A stretch of 64,000 bases of DNA from contig OU964922.1 of assembly GCA_918807975.1 (NCBI GenBank), positions 7,081,501-7,145,500 on the forward strand, read 5' to 3'. This stretch comes from Aplidium turbinatum. Its lineage: Eukaryota > Chordata > Ascidiacea > Aplousobranchia > Polyclinidae. A program made the translations under genes and the position numbers. This document shows, in pieces, positions 48,101 to 50,451 of this stretch; position 1 is the stretch's first letter; the number at the start of each line of letters is the position of its first letter. The notes beneath the pieces were generated by a model. The model ran no database searches. It saw only the letters and a list, made by a program, of their open reading frames with translations, and was not told the origin of the DNA.

Positions 48101-48683
48101 TATAAACAGTAGGCTACAAGTAAATTACATTTCAACTAGAAAACGAGTTACTACACTCACATATCAATTACTGGATGTGACAATGTCATAACAATGTTTT
48201 GCAACATAATTTGAGGTTGCAACCCACAGTTTGAAAAAGGCCTAAATAAATCTATGAAGTCATCAAGCAATATTTAATTATTTGAAATGGCTTCATTGCT
48301 TTGTTGCACAATATAGAAGCCAAGACCGAATTTCTGCCCTTTCTACATTACCGTACATTGACATTAATTCTTAGTTTTGCAGGCATTGCACCACTTTACG
48401 CCAGGGAAATTTCAGCATTTCCTCCTTTTAGTGGTGTCCTGAAAATAATCAACTCCTATTTGCTTCGCAAAACTATGTAGCGTTTTAAAAACTAATAACA
48501 TAGGCTTGTAACGCTTCTGACAGTCGGTACAGGCTACCTGTTTTTGCATGAGGATTCCAGTTTTGCAACTTTAGTTTTGCAGCAATGACATCAAAGTCTC
48601 CAGGAAACAAAGTTTGATCAAAAATTGGAATGAATAGTTCAAGTTTCTCCTGAGAATTCATTGTCAGTGTCTACATTGCTTTT
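1..48683 (-). CDS. RNF213: RNF213 (mysterin)-like giant E3 ligase/AAA+ ATPase, N-terminal half (37 coding exons)
   Basis: Gene-level entry; exons are listed separately. Thirty-seven minus-strand exons, each bounded by AG and GT, join with consistent phase into about 2,067 codons without a stop. The 3' third gives the clearest identity: blocks such as EVKVMSDLAMISAGET, EVDRVSCFLSAVMGFAP, HGSVEKSSLSRAQDIN and ELRNLQSRLMLIAGEADKG follow, in order, the segment that precedes the AAA+ modules in vertebrate RNF213. The family is a cytosolic ring-less-style ubiquitin ligase with six AAA units, linked to lipid droplets and defence against intracellular microbes. The catalytic core and RING lie beyond the left edge. 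Intron 1 (33,571-48,537) is far longer than the others and packed with transposons. The family is clear; exon edges are read by eye, and exon 27 is the least certain. Confidence 0.88.
556..705 (-). CDS. RNF213: RNF213-like exon 36
   Basis: Reads QQQRSLLLMFDENCQPVLCR..., about residues 1970-2019, phase 2 to phase 2. Confidence 0.82.
706..1311. other. Intron 35, nothing recognised
   Basis: AT-rich intron without a recognisable gene or repeat family. Confidence 0.6.
1312..1510 (-). CDS. RNF213: RNF213-like exon 35
   Basis: Contains ELRNLQSRLMLIAGEADKGL and AGCLLFNSWVATV, matching RNF213. Phase 1 in, phase 2 out. Confidence 0.9.
1560..1672 (+). repeat. Short interspersed repeat, family R4
   Basis: Begins near the words cgttttgtcgcttctacc and ttttctagacctctgct and ends with gtgatggtcagaaataaaa. 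A minus-strand copy is at 32,790-32,905, and its front half occurs in each of the three 564-bp units at 57.4-59.1 kb. No clear tRNA head is seen, so the class is unknown. Confidence 0.55.
2484..2673 (-). CDS. RNF213: RNF213-like exon 34
   Basis: Contains YLEWLKGIKDFHGSVEKSSL and INAKGIYTIGG, matching RNF213. Donor GAAG/gtgtat, phase 0 in, 1 out. Confidence 0.9.
2884..3095 (-). CDS. RNF213: RNF213-like exon 33
   Basis: Contains DLAMISAGETTMEVDRVSCF and LSAVMGFAPFIFD, among the best conserved RNF213 stretches. About residues 1770-1840. Confidence 0.9.
3300..3530 (-). repeat. tRNA-derived SINE, family R1
   Basis: Read on the minus strand it starts with a tRNA-like head: A-box gcatagccgagtggtg and B-box ggttcgacacc, followed by a body ending gtgcaaacctggatacgac. 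The same body lies on the plus strand at 24,985-25,190. It sits in an RNF213 intron. Confidence 0.75.
3564..3726 (-). CDS. RNF213: RNF213-like exon 32
   Basis: Contains DFMKNQELIDWLRENMK, joining exon 33 as ENMKDRGEVKVMSDLA, a close match to the RNF213 signature before the AAA core. About residues 1716-1769. Confidence 0.88.
4143..4570 (-). CDS. RNF213: RNF213-like exon 31 (acidic linker plus helix)
   Basis: About residues 1573-1715: acidic Ser/Glu/Asp-rich linker, then VGQICNYFALKRQQEVASVF. The inner of two possible AGs is chosen because the outer one brings in a stop when joined to exon 30. Confidence 0.75.
4571..5110. other. Intron 30, unannotated part
   Basis: AT-rich intron sequence; nothing recognised before the SINE at 5.1 kb. 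Confidence 0.5.
5119..5345 (+). repeat. Interspersed repeat, SINE family R2
   Basis: Shares ggtgtgcgcttga, ctactctccattcagc, caatcggaaacttcactctg and ggttcaaaacctctac with copies at 22,510-22,740 and 61,016-61,180. The copy at 61 kb carries a tRNA-like start (gttagctcagtggttacgc). All three copies lie on the plus strand. Confidence 0.6.
5506..5775 (-). CDS. RNF213: RNF213-like exon 30
   Basis: Starts SLTLLQVDEIFQKYGGENLN, then becomes strongly acidic (DSESYATADDEEANDFTFED). About residues 1483-1572. Confidence 0.75.
5953..6205 (-). CDS. RNF213: RNF213-like exon 29 with Asp-rich run
   Basis: Starts VNDTDLTREMWQKRVEQHIK, then a run of Asp and a few Ser/Pro residues (about residues 1422-1448) coded by a GAT/GAC-rich simple repeat, then a basic helix. 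About residues 1399-1482. Confidence 0.77.
6767..6945 (-). CDS. RNF213: RNF213-like exon 28
   Basis: Reads LNSFDLSELETAIKRNKAEI..., about residues 1339-1398. Acceptor ttttgtttag; phase 1 in, 0 out. A piggyBac lies in the intron just upstream. Confidence 0.75.
7590..8032. repeat. Inverted duplication inside the piggyBac
   Basis: About 60 bp covering the transposase 3' end (tgacaaatcaggccgcat, aggtggccatgacccac) at 7,987-8,032 recurs inverted at 7,597-7,655, making a hairpin with a loop of about 330 bp. Confidence 0.6.
8020..9180 (-). pseudogene. piggyBac transposase pseudogene
   Basis: Order on the minus strand: acidic leader LLNDIPPEDVSDYEDEGEMD; YKVCTQTSLLSF region; WLAVDKDSENIINGFPYGSE; STLHPNITIAESAKKKQ; QMARKYTVRSSTRRWPV; LDLAAINAWILYRKK; and the Cys-rich finger TCDECNKSLCGKCTAKVRRL. 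This is the usual piggyBac order. Stops interrupt the N-terminal half and at least one frameshift lies near 8,410. Transposases of this family cut and paste at TTAA. Confidence 0.85.
9754..9828 (-). CDS. RNF213: RNF213-like exon 27 (3' edge uncertain)
   Basis: Reads NSLTGFAAAVQSITQALDLP, about residues 1314-1338. The best-looking donor (TCG/gtcagt at 9,757) gives the wrong phase for exon 28. A weaker GT 4 bp further gives the right phase and is used here. A missed micro-exon is the alternative. Confidence 0.55.
9873..9993 (-). CDS. RNF213: RNF213-like exon 26
   Basis: Contains GWKGLVDKRAAEVEAFNEIE, about residues 1274-1313. Donor A/gtgaga gives phase 1. Confidence 0.73.
10557..10735 (-). CDS. 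RNF213: RNF213-like exon 25
   Basis: Contains DTHAAMDCIKDTLRNIVHDL, about residues 1214-1273. Donor GAC/gtatgt, phase 1 in and 0 out. Confidence 0.75.
11100..12345 (+). mobile_element. LINE 3' half (RT end, zinc finger, C-terminal domain), decayed
   Basis: Reverse transcriptase pieces KKGVVEREIQAFMEMYEYAT, VGVHQGSVLSPL and a degenerate YADD box (HADDL) are followed by a PHD-like finger CSVCGKKSIRCNSC..VH..C..C and then FCYLDVP, ILGGRVLSQKMKDIVYKACV. This arrangement is typical of a widespread animal LINE family with a zinc finger between RT and tail. Stops and frameshifts are frequent. It lies antisense to the host gene, in intron 24. Confidence 0.75.
12640..13338 (+). mobile_element. Second LINE tail of the same family, decayed
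   Basis: Codes FCYLGDQINGSGGCVTAV, KMKGNVYRS, LHGSETWILRESEMAFLRRT and MVKAMCRVKPRREKKTEKLM, matching the tail of the preceding element, with a few stops. It ends in gatgatgataat. That tail sits within about 10 bp of the exon 24 splice donor (13,345) and is antisense to the host gene. Confidence 0.75.
13346..13526 (-). CDS. RNF213: RNF213-like exon 24
   Basis: Contains FEKLAPAFERLFDNQWNKRP, about residues 1154-1213. Its donor gtgagc is directly followed by the tail of an antisense LINE fragment. Confidence 0.75.
13527..14185. other. Intron 23, proximal part, nothing recognised
   Basis: AT-rich; open frames here are short and without family resemblance. Confidence 0.5.
14190..15142 (+). mobile_element. 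LINE 3' fragment, CR1/L2-like tail
   Basis: Weak coding remnant GAKTWNEFPSSIRKTDTK, like the A-K-x-W-N-x-L-P-x-S-I-R motif near the C-terminus of CR1/L2-type LINEs, then a long 3'UTR ending in aataaagtgattgatgatgat. Only the 3' part is present. The clade is an inference. Confidence 0.5.
15179..15383. mobile_element. hAT-type MITE, 205 bp
   Basis: Ends CATGGTTGCCAT and (inverted) CAGGGTTGCCAT; flanked by near-identical 8-bp duplications ATTATAAC/ATTATAAG. It has no coding capacity. Confidence 0.6.
15574..15705 (-). CDS. RNF213: RNF213-like exon 23
   Basis: Contains SGSVLRRFLEHLDALKPSEE, about residues 1110-1153, 44 codons, phase 0 on both sides. Confidence 0.74.
15780..16437. other. Intron 22, part, nothing recognised
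   Basis: AT-rich; no repeat family or exon identified. Confidence 0.5.
16438..16705 (-). repeat. tRNA-derived SINE, family R3
   Basis: On the minus strand the head reads gggatggcgcagcggataag with a B-box-like ggttgactccc, then a conserved-looking body including ggcattaacgagagtaggg in plus orientation. Only one copy is in the window. Confidence 0.6.
16939..17037 (-). CDS. RNF213: RNF213-like exon 22
   Basis: Reads FWNYLMDIDVISEKLTKGWK..., about residues 1077-1109, 33 codons, phase 0 on both sides. Confidence 0.72.
17231..17365 (-). CDS. RNF213: RNF213-like exon 21
   Basis: Reads LMKLVSQSDATSAAVLQSNF..., about residues 1032-1076. Two AGs 2 bp apart; the inner one gives phase 0 matching exon 20. 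Confidence 0.7.
17366..18295. other. Intron 20, nothing recognised
   Basis: AT-rich, no coding or repeat signal recognised. Confidence 0.5.
18296..18455 (-). CDS. RNF213: RNF213-like exon 20
   Basis: In the phase fixed by exon 19 it reads NCGQLLSLHQKLNQALMKPL..., about residues 978-1031. A second frame is open over the first half but has no workable exit. Confidence 0.68.
18456..19328. other. Intron 19, nothing recognised
   Basis: AT-rich, no coding or repeat signal recognised. Confidence 0.5.
19329..19408 (-). CDS. RNF213: RNF213-like exon 19
   Basis: Reads YIENDKLIDWIHAYFDKLTQ, about residues 952-977, ending CA/gtaaga. It was found by the phase needed between exons 18 and 20. Confidence 0.72.
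19409..20408. other. Intron 18, nothing recognised
   Basis: AT-rich, no coding or repeat signal recognised. Confidence 0.5.
20409..20604 (-). CDS. RNF213: RNF213-like exon 18
   Basis: Contains MSKTFPQMMRLYQSIVPCLS, about residues 886-951. Strong acceptor ttctgttgcag. Confidence 0.75.
21015..21191 (-). CDS. RNF213: RNF213-like exon 17
   Basis: Contains RSISDSIRCLWLVPLRYVLS, about residues 827-885, phase 2 to phase 2. Confidence 0.74.
21192..21709. other. Intron 16, nothing recognised
   Basis: AT-rich, no coding or repeat signal recognised. Confidence 0.5.
21710..21945 (-). CDS. RNF213: RNF213-like exon 16
   Basis: Contains SLEICQRVVVYLAILMVKIE, about residues 749-826; a helical segment. 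Phase 0 in, phase 2 out. Confidence 0.75.
22510..22740 (+). repeat. Interspersed repeat, SINE family R2, copy 2
   Basis: Shares ggtgtgcgcttgagcaacg, ctactctccattcag and ggttcaaaccctctacaagt with the copies at 5.1 and 61.0 kb. Confidence 0.6.
22951..23216 (-). CDS. RNF213: RNF213-like exon 15
   Basis: Contains GHVVLFDVASFGIEWMGSGD and ends in PTKIAPSC, about residues 660-748. Acceptor tatatgcag, donor TGT/gtaagt. It also carries several Trp residues (EWWQCALVP). Confidence 0.75.
23598..23746 (-). CDS. RNF213: RNF213-like exon 14 (CBM-like domain, second part)
   Basis: Reads LFAATVHFFQSELSVTYKYF then RNKRDRENWEKLPNASKGIV, about residues 610-659. The phase 2 in/phase 1 out pattern was needed to join exons 13 and 15 and predicted this exon before it was found. 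Confidence 0.75.
23747..24174. other. Intron 13, nothing recognised
   Basis: AT-rich, no coding or repeat signal recognised. Confidence 0.5.
24175..24298 (-). CDS. RNF213: RNF213-like exon 13 (start of CBM-like beta domain)
   Basis: Reads IRIDFRMFVDKKWDIPGDAQ and FYVRLVGKEFRDLPLHLIGP, about residues 569-609. The beta-strand pattern matches the CBM20-like segment known in the N-terminal arm of RNF213; the fold assignment is inferred. Confidence 0.74.
24607..24887. mobile_element. hAT-type MITE, 281 bp
   Basis: Ends CAGGCGCGAATCTA and (inverted) CAGGCGCGGATTTA, G-run/C-run next to the ends, flanked by perfect 8-bp duplications ACTGTATA (24,599-24,606; 24,888-24,895). A (TA)n microsatellite adjoins it. 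Confidence 0.75.
24985..25190 (+). repeat. tRNA-derived SINE, family R1, copy 2
   Basis: Head gcataaccgagtggtgag, B-box ggtccgacacc, body gcatgcctgaaggtggacac to gtctggatacgacaa; the same family as 3,300-3,530 (minus). Confidence 0.75.
25483..25525 (-). CDS. RNF213: RNF213-like exon 12 (43-bp mini-exon)
   Basis: Very short exon KDLESSTSLDAANR, phase 0 in and phase 1 out at A/gtgagt. Its phase is what lets exons 11 and 13 join. Confidence 0.65.
26124..26281 (-). CDS. RNF213: RNF213-like exon 11 (low-complexity linker)
   Basis: Charged linker with HEIRDDGSAERLDSFSTSGA, about residues 502-554. The donor TTA/gttagt is weaker than its neighbours but phase 0 agrees with exon 12. Confidence 0.68.
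26603..26824 (-). CDS. RNF213: RNF213-like exon 10 (low-complexity linker)
   Basis: Polar, Ser/Gln/Glu-rich sequence (for example RSTNQSESQARPAEDISEPV), about residues 428-501. It is probably disordered. Phase 1 on both sides keeps it in frame. Confidence 0.7.
27228..27475 (-). CDS. RNF213: RNF213-like exon 9
   Basis: Starts WEWKDMAMFYILHMVATEKS and turns into a Ser/Thr/Pro-rich tail, likely a disordered linker. About residues 345-427. Confidence 0.75.
27685..27847 (-). CDS. RNF213: RNF213-like exon 8
   Basis: Contains HTIKIYLENNIPHLTWFVIN, about residues 291-344. Phase 1 in, phase 2 out (GT/gtaag), joining exon 9 as V-W-E-W. Confidence 0.75.
27848..29452. other. Intron 7, nothing recognised
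   Basis: About 1.6 kb, AT-rich. One stretch at 27,905-27,985 is open on the minus strand but has no acceptor and is read-through of the intron. Confidence 0.5.
29453..29569 (-). CDS. RNF213: RNF213-like exon 7
   Basis: Contains KWSILLDVVGKSSHPNNVDV, about residues 252-290. Phase 1 to phase 1, donor T/gtaagt. Confidence 0.72.
29570..30140. other. Intron 6, nothing recognised
   Basis: No recognisable repeat or exon. Confidence 0.5.
30141..30264 (-). CDS. RNF213: RNF213-like exon 6
   Basis: Opens NYGAVWESSAQFLTIVFETT, about residues 211-251, phase 0 in and phase 1 out. This resembles a conserved N-terminal helix block of RNF213 proteins. Confidence 0.72.
30265..31350. other. Intron 5, nothing recognised
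   Basis: No recognisable repeat or exon. Confidence 0.5.
31351..31483 (-). CDS. RNF213: RNF213-like exon 5
   Basis: Contains GLTPDEWVLVLHSVATDESD, about residues 166-210. Phase 2 in, phase 0 out. Strong acceptor (cttatgcag) and donor AAG/gtataa. Confidence 0.72.
31690..31770 (+). repeat. Possible tRNA-like SINE head
   Basis: gtggtagtatagcggtttgc with a later gttccctag resembles A- and B-boxes, but no body is shared with other copies here. Confidence 0.25.
31771..32100. mobile_element. hAT end fragment
   Basis: Begins cagtggcgtaaccagggg, the common hAT terminus seen again at 53.9 kb; no matching opposite end found. Confidence 0.35.
32140..32510 (-). mobile_element. LINE fragment related to the full-length LINE at 43.4 kb
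   Basis: The minus strand codes VEDVLTEDMKLISQYLKDWR, KLSTAKTTITPFHLNNKEA and, in another frame, PTYVGVALDRQLTYKKHCDS. These align with DMSTLSAYLQRWRLKLSETK and YLGVVLDRSLTYRQHL of the intact element. It is a truncated, frameshifted relic in RNF213 intron 4. Confidence 0.7.
32579..32723 (-). CDS. RNF213: RNF213-like exon 4
   Basis: Contains SPLLWMLQHWNYLLSCETAL, about residues 118-165. Phase 1 in, phase 2 out at AT/gtatgt. The other two frames are closed by stops. Confidence 0.7.
32790..32905 (-). repeat. Short interspersed repeat, family R4, minus copy
   Basis: Inverted match to 1,560-1,672: ctgaccatcacagcaaaaac and agaaaaaggtagaagcgac. Confidence 0.55.
33182..33301 (-). CDS. RNF213: RNF213-like exon 3
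   Basis: Reads VWWARKSKPRLHDYDILQLA..., about residues 78-117. Phase 1 to phase 1. Three AGs lie close together at the 5' edge; the one after gtaagcaag keeps the frame. Confidence 0.65.
33463..33570 (-). CDS. RNF213: RNF213-like exon 2
   Basis: Reads ...SLATLFVKTITSLGNKHFVG, about residues 42-77. Phase 1 at both ends. The acceptor is gttttgcag and the donor gtaaat. A hAT transposon begins only 72 bp upstream of it, inside intron 1. Confidence 0.68.
33643..35182 (+). mobile_element. hAT transposon, ZBED5-like family, internally deleted
   Basis: Ends CAGTGGTTCCCAACCTGGGG and (inverted) CAGTGGTTCCCAACCTTTTT; perfect 8-bp duplications CTCTAGAT on both sides (33,635-33,642 and 35,183-35,190). 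1,540 bp; the BED-finger part of the transposase is missing. The perfect duplication suggests a fairly recent insertion, although the coding part is decayed. Confidence 0.9.
33715..34826 (+). pseudogene. hAT transposase (ZBED5-like) C-terminal half, pseudogene
   Basis: Pieces in order: CTDGAPAMLGNKSGFAALVK (catalytic-domain block), THCFLHRYALAAKALLASLK, LLHHSEVRWLSREVLKRLQQ, LAYLADIF-like MAYLADIFGHINNVNRGIQG, RYFNLEHLPNEVETWIRNPF, CEAGFSALVTIKTTSKS and VEDDMRVALSKTQPQFSRLV, the dimerisation end. Frameshifts lie near 33,815, near 34,380 and near the 3' end, so no active enzyme is made. Host genes of the ZBED5/FAM200 type derive from this family, but here the terminal repeats show a plain transposon. 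Confidence 0.85.
35337..35569. mobile_element. Palindromic Mutator-like MITE with telomere-repeat core, copy 1
   Basis: Both arms are tandem, mutually inverted units of about 15-17 bp around GTCGAC (ttggtcgacaggacg). The core holds (TTAGGG)n facing (CCCTAA)n. Ends GGTACCCGGTCAGTTGG and, inverted, GGTGTACGGTCGATTGG. Perfect 9-bp duplications AGTTTATAT flank it (35,328-35,336; 35,570-35,578). 9-bp duplications point to the Mutator superfamily. A second copy is at 60,461-60,705. Confidence 0.85.
36752..36990. mobile_element. Palindromic element type 2 with telomere-like core
   Basis: Left arm: three or four 14-bp units gagtccgattcggt. Right arm: five inverted units. Between them lies ctaacccctaaccctatccc plus an AT-rich loop. 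attccgt on both sides may be a target duplication. The unit sequence is unrelated to the GTCGAC family, yet the plan is the same. Confidence 0.65.
37630..38140 (+). mobile_element. Penelope-like element 3' fragment (GIY-YIG end)
   Basis: Codes DHIFDCQTCSNNKPSLESFR and KIHEALLMKSCNPRLNTQLF, the C-terminal side of a GIY-YIG endonuclease as found in Penelope-like retroelements, followed by 3' sequence with gtgtatggccgaaaacgttt. It sits inside the DUF7869 transposon between its left end and transposase exon 1. Only a truncated relic is present. Confidence 0.6.
38235..40426 (+). pseudogene. DUF7869-type transposase, two exons, one stop and one frameshift
   Basis: Exon 1 (to 38,490, acidic NDDSSDSGSLDSTD) ends at CAG/gtaagc. 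Exon 2 starts 38,618 after ctcttttttag and runs to 40,426. Order: basic patch (VRGRKRKRNADNWKRTTRKR), a Cys/His cluster (HTCHFNC; HTDTCKKCD), then the catalytic-type block with YLWHEGQAGRGSQEIGSCLL, YSDSCGGQNRNINIVLLWSY (putative Asp) and GHSYLPNDSDF. One TAG lies at 39,442-39,444 and one base seems lost near 40,300, where the family-typical LLDYVPPVYHDFYKNL continues in the next frame. Close to intact, so a fairly young copy. The true start of exon 1 is unsure. Confidence 0.82.
41129..42779. mobile_element. hAT element (outer) with a nested hAT
   Basis: Ends CAGTGGCGTATCC (both, inverted); perfect 8-bp duplications GGTGAAAG (41,121-41,128; 42,780-42,787). About 830 bp without its inner insertion. 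A sister end (ccaggatacgccactg) lies at 54,513-54,528. It also contains a fragment with a cagggttgccagattggcc terminus near 41,632. Confidence 0.85.
41862..42683 (+). mobile_element. hAT element (inner), 822 bp, with transposase tail
   Basis: Ends CAGGGTTCGATCTTA on both sides; perfect 8-bp duplications TATTAACC (41,854-41,861; 42,684-42,691). The plus strand at 42,150-42,428 codes the C-terminus of a ZNF862-type hAT transposase (RSRLRADHVTDLLTIQLQSA, IKDFDPKPA, then an acidic Ser/Asp tail ending in TGA). The rest of the enzyme is deleted. Confidence 0.88.
43394..46645 (+). mobile_element. Full-length non-LTR retrotransposon (LINE), Vingi/I-group-like
   Basis: 3,252 bp, inserted in the left arm of the palindromic MITE. 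A perfect 12-bp target duplication gatctattaatg flanks it (43,382-43,393; 46,646-46,657), and it ends in a (GAA)n-type tail. A 5' leader of only about 55 bp precedes a single long ORF. Size, single ORF and short-repeat tail fit the Vingi/Ingi group; that clade call is an inference. The whole element looks young. Confidence 0.88.
43449..46547 (+). CDS. LINE ORF: AP endonuclease - reverse transcriptase - C-terminal zinc knuckle (1,032 aa)
   Basis: An uninterrupted ORF. The N-terminal APE-type endonuclease (about residues 35-260) shows LQLNAEGI, QETHCTS, YAGDFNCQHTDWG and SQHRPSL, where many relatives have SDH; Gln seems normal in this family. Reverse transcriptase (about 480-760): KAPGPDNICPELVLHAG, YRPISLLCIPFKIFERLIYT, AGFRHGRST, AVFLDLTAAYDTVWH, GVPQGSVLAPLLFNIYTHDL and the catalytic box YAYADDLAIL. 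The C-terminal end has CECGMEEQTADHTICNC. It is more GC-rich than the host DNA around it. No RNase H domain is evident. It would copy its RNA by target-primed reverse transcription. Confidence 0.92.
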   Translation: MRNEDCQNRTSTRSAQHKTPREPLFSERGSPTVDKYRRPTILQLNAEGITSSKIDVIEQLAHKNRALVILLQETHCTSADKLVIPHYSLAGSTQSRKHGLATFVHESLNWTLANSSVNEEIEWVCVSIENYNIINVYKPPSSRLNPSSIPAFPSPSIYAGDFNCQHTDWGYKYINSDGESLATWAANNNLALLYNPKDPASFWSGRWGTGTNPDLAFASMDTDSSLPDRRVLEKFPRSQHRPSLITAPKLVSPIPSAPVKRWNFRKANWNRYSLITNQNVAELPSPSTANVDEAYQDFCRAIKSAAKQAIPRGRRKNYTPCWDSECENLYRSYVRASPGAASTSAATKLLDRLDSRRLERWKNTVNTIDFTHSSRIAWSTVNNLTGRSARPSRQCPVTANNIASELVKNGTYKIGDRKFSKLVKRETSDLWKIPTPDEESISDEFTSDEFTAALQSTKTRKAPGPDNICPELVLHAGTAMKSWLRKFLSSCLCQLKIPKIWRRAKVVAIPKPHKPQEDLKSYRPISLLCIPFKIFERLIYTRVEPIIDPLLPREQAGFRHGRSTVDQVTLLTQDIEDCFEAKKKAGAVFLDLTAAYDTVWHQGLTCKLLRLLPDRHMVRMIMELVYNRSFTLTTGSGKPSRLRRLKNGVPQGSVLAPLLFNIYTHDLPITVSAKYAYADDLAILHLSNHWETLEGTLNQDMSTLSAYLQRWRLKLSETKTVTTAFHLNNREAKRELKISTNGKTLPFCPNPKYLGVVLDRSLTYRQHLESLRKKISTRTALLRRLAGSGWGAGVDTLRIATIALVHAPAEYCAPVWSRSAHCHQIDTAINDALRIVTGCLRPTPSENLPVLAGIQPAELRREEAILSLSRRATNPNHLLYSSLYESVNEKPRRLKSRHPFVRAAQLLMKSAEDQSISAATWADHQWSSEWKKNSSRLQSFISDTSHHPTGMHLPRKAWVRLNRLRTGVGLFRFNMHKWGMAPSAICECGMEEQTADHTICNCAIYHAPNGVRGLRELDDESIQWLLDTCPNI
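47396..48021. other. Intron 1 remnant with hAT end fragment and TA microsatellite
   Basis: attcgaaaatgcccatccct near 47,513-47,532 is a typical hAT terminus without a partner; tatatatataatatataag lies at about 47,708. Otherwise nothing recognised. Confidence 0.4.
48022..48243. mobile_element. hAT-type MITE, about 220 bp
   Basis: Ends cagggcttttcaaact and (inverted) ttaggcctttttcaaact; includes gcgaccccatttt and gttgcaacccacagtttg. The duplication is not clear. Confidence 0.45.
48538..48683 (-). CDS. RNF213: RNF213-like exon 1 (start codon at 48,659-48,661)
   Basis: The coding part is 48,538-48,661. It opens MNSQEKLELFIPIFDQTLFP and ends phase 1 at the donor CAG/gtagcc. The frame has an in-frame TAG a few codons upstream of this ATG, so it is the first possible start. 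A pyrimidine-rich acceptor (ttattttcag) at 48,684 suggests that bases 48,662-48,683 are 5'UTR and that at least one noncoding exon lies further right. The phase fits exon 2 across 15 kb (T-G-K-N-K). Confidence 0.62.
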
Positions 48684-48690
48684 CTGAAAA
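48684..48690 (-). promoter_or_regulatory. Splice acceptor before the 5'UTR/start exon of the RNF213-like gene
   Basis: On the minus strand a pyrimidine-rich stretch ends in CAG here, just upstream of the start-codon exon. It implies an upstream noncoding first exon, which I could not place. A strong donor at 50,925 is one candidate partner. Confidence 0.35.
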
Positions 48691-49525
48691 TAAACCTCAC
48701 AACTGCAAGTTTCTTTTTCTACACAAAAACATTGTTAACGAAACGTAGACAAAGCGACCAGAACTTCACTAGAGACACTTTTAACAAATGTTATTTAAAT
48801 TACAGTAAATCGACCCACAGCATCATTCTCACAAGTCACCTTTAGCACAAACTGTAGGCTATGCATGACAGCACAGGGGCTTGTAAGAATACCTTCCTTT
48901 GAGTTTAAAGTTTAAACAACACAAAGAAATTACCAAACGCAAACATCGAAACGTAATACAAATCTGTTACGTCGAAACAATGATTGTGAATGCTCAATGT
49001 GAACAAAGGAAAAGCGCAAGGAAACCAAATCAGGGCGTACAAAACCATTCTCTGTTTCTCGGTGGTTCCCCGAAGGGAAAAGAGAAAAATAAAAACTCGT
49101 GACTGTCTGATGTCACAGATATTTGTTTGGGAAGAGTCCCAAACTTGAAACTTGTCAGTTTTCGCACAAACACGTGGAAGTGGAACATTGCAAACTTCCA
49201 GTATTTGTTAGGTTTGAATTACCACAAGCTTTGCAATAACTCAATTTCAGTTTTCGGAATGACCTGATTTGAAATTAAAACAAGACATGGGAATGCGATA
49301 AGACCAAAGATGAAAAATTCTCGTTTTTAATCAATGGTTTTAAAGACCCAACGAAAGAAACTGGTAGAAATCTTGTGTTAGGCTTGACTTGAAATTCAGG
49401 TTCAAGTTTTGGGTAAAGTGGGCTACACGCCTTGAAAAAGATGGGCTAAATTTTGAAATCACAAGTTTTCTAAAAACCTGGACAAAACTATTATGATGAT
49501 TAAAAGATTTTTTCAAAAGCCCATA
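48684..49525. other. Upstream of the RNF213-like start exon, no element recognised
   Basis: Probably 5' intron or leader region of the host gene; no convincing exon, TATA box or CpG-rich promoter could be chosen. Confidence 0.35.
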
Positions 49526-49639
49526 CCCAGCAAACATCACAGTATTGGGCCGATACTGGCCCAGTATCGGATTGTACAGGCAACTTATATTGGCCCAGTA
49601 CCGGCGCCAATACTGGCCCAGTACATTCGTGCACATCGT

Positions 49640-50230
49640 TAACGCGTTGGGCCAATACAGTCTTTGTATCGGTGACTGTACTGAGCCTGTAAGCTACACA
49701 GCCAATAGCCTACTGGCCCAGTACAGTCTTTGTACCGGTGACTGTACGGTGCCTGTACACAGCCAATACTGGCCCAGTACAGTCTTTGTACCGGTGACTG
49801 TACGGTGCCTGTACACAGCCAATACTGGCCCAGTACAGTCTTTGTACCGGTGACTGCACGGTGCCTGTACACAGCCAATACTGGCCCAGTATAGTCTTTG
49901 TACCGGTGACTGTACGGTGCCTGTACACAGCCAATACTGGCCCAGCACAGTCTTTGTACCGGTGACTGTACGGTGCCTGTACACAGCCAATACTGGCCCA
50001 GTACAGTCTTTGTACTGGTGACTGTACGGTGCCTGTACAGTGTACACAGCCAATACTGGCCCAGTACAGTCTTTGTGCCGGTGACTGTGCACAGCTAATA
50101 CAGGCCCAGTAACCTACAGTCTTTGTACGGTGACTGTACACAGCCAATACTAGCTCAGTATACAGTCTTTGTACCGGTGACTGTACCCAGCCAATACTGT
50201 CTTTGTACTGGTGACCGTATCGGGCCTGTA
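49640..50230. repeat. Minisatellite, 56-bp unit (left arm of element A)
   Basis: About nine units, starts at 49,711, 49,767, 49,823, 49,879, 49,935, 49,991 and on. Unit words: tactggcccagtacagtctt, tgtaccggtgactgtac, ggtgcctgtacacagccaa. Open frames through it are by-products of the unit, not genes. Confidence 0.9.
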
Positions 50231-50432
50231 AACAGATTATCTGCTACTACCTTAACTGTATCGAAACTATCGCGCCGCTCTGATGCAATTCTACGCTACA
50301 ACACCAATAGGTAGGCTACTGATGTGTATTGCTCGGTAACTGAAACTGTTCTGCTGACATCCAGGGATAGCACACTGTCTTTAGGAATACTTCGACAGGT
50401 TTTGCAACACAACTCATTTACCACTTGCATCT

Positions 50433-50438
50433 TTTATT
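50433..50438 (-). terminator. Poly(A) signal AATAAA
   Basis: The minus-strand AATAAA lies 14 bases past the stop codon of the small ORF ending at 50,452, which supports that ORF as a last exon. Confidence 0.4.
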
Positions 50439-50451
50439 ATTATCAGTACAA

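Noticed and set aside
49640-50150. Long overlapping minus-strand open frames of 130-145 codons
   Set aside because: They are translations of a 56-bp minisatellite (two frames open because the unit lacks stops); no gene evidence.
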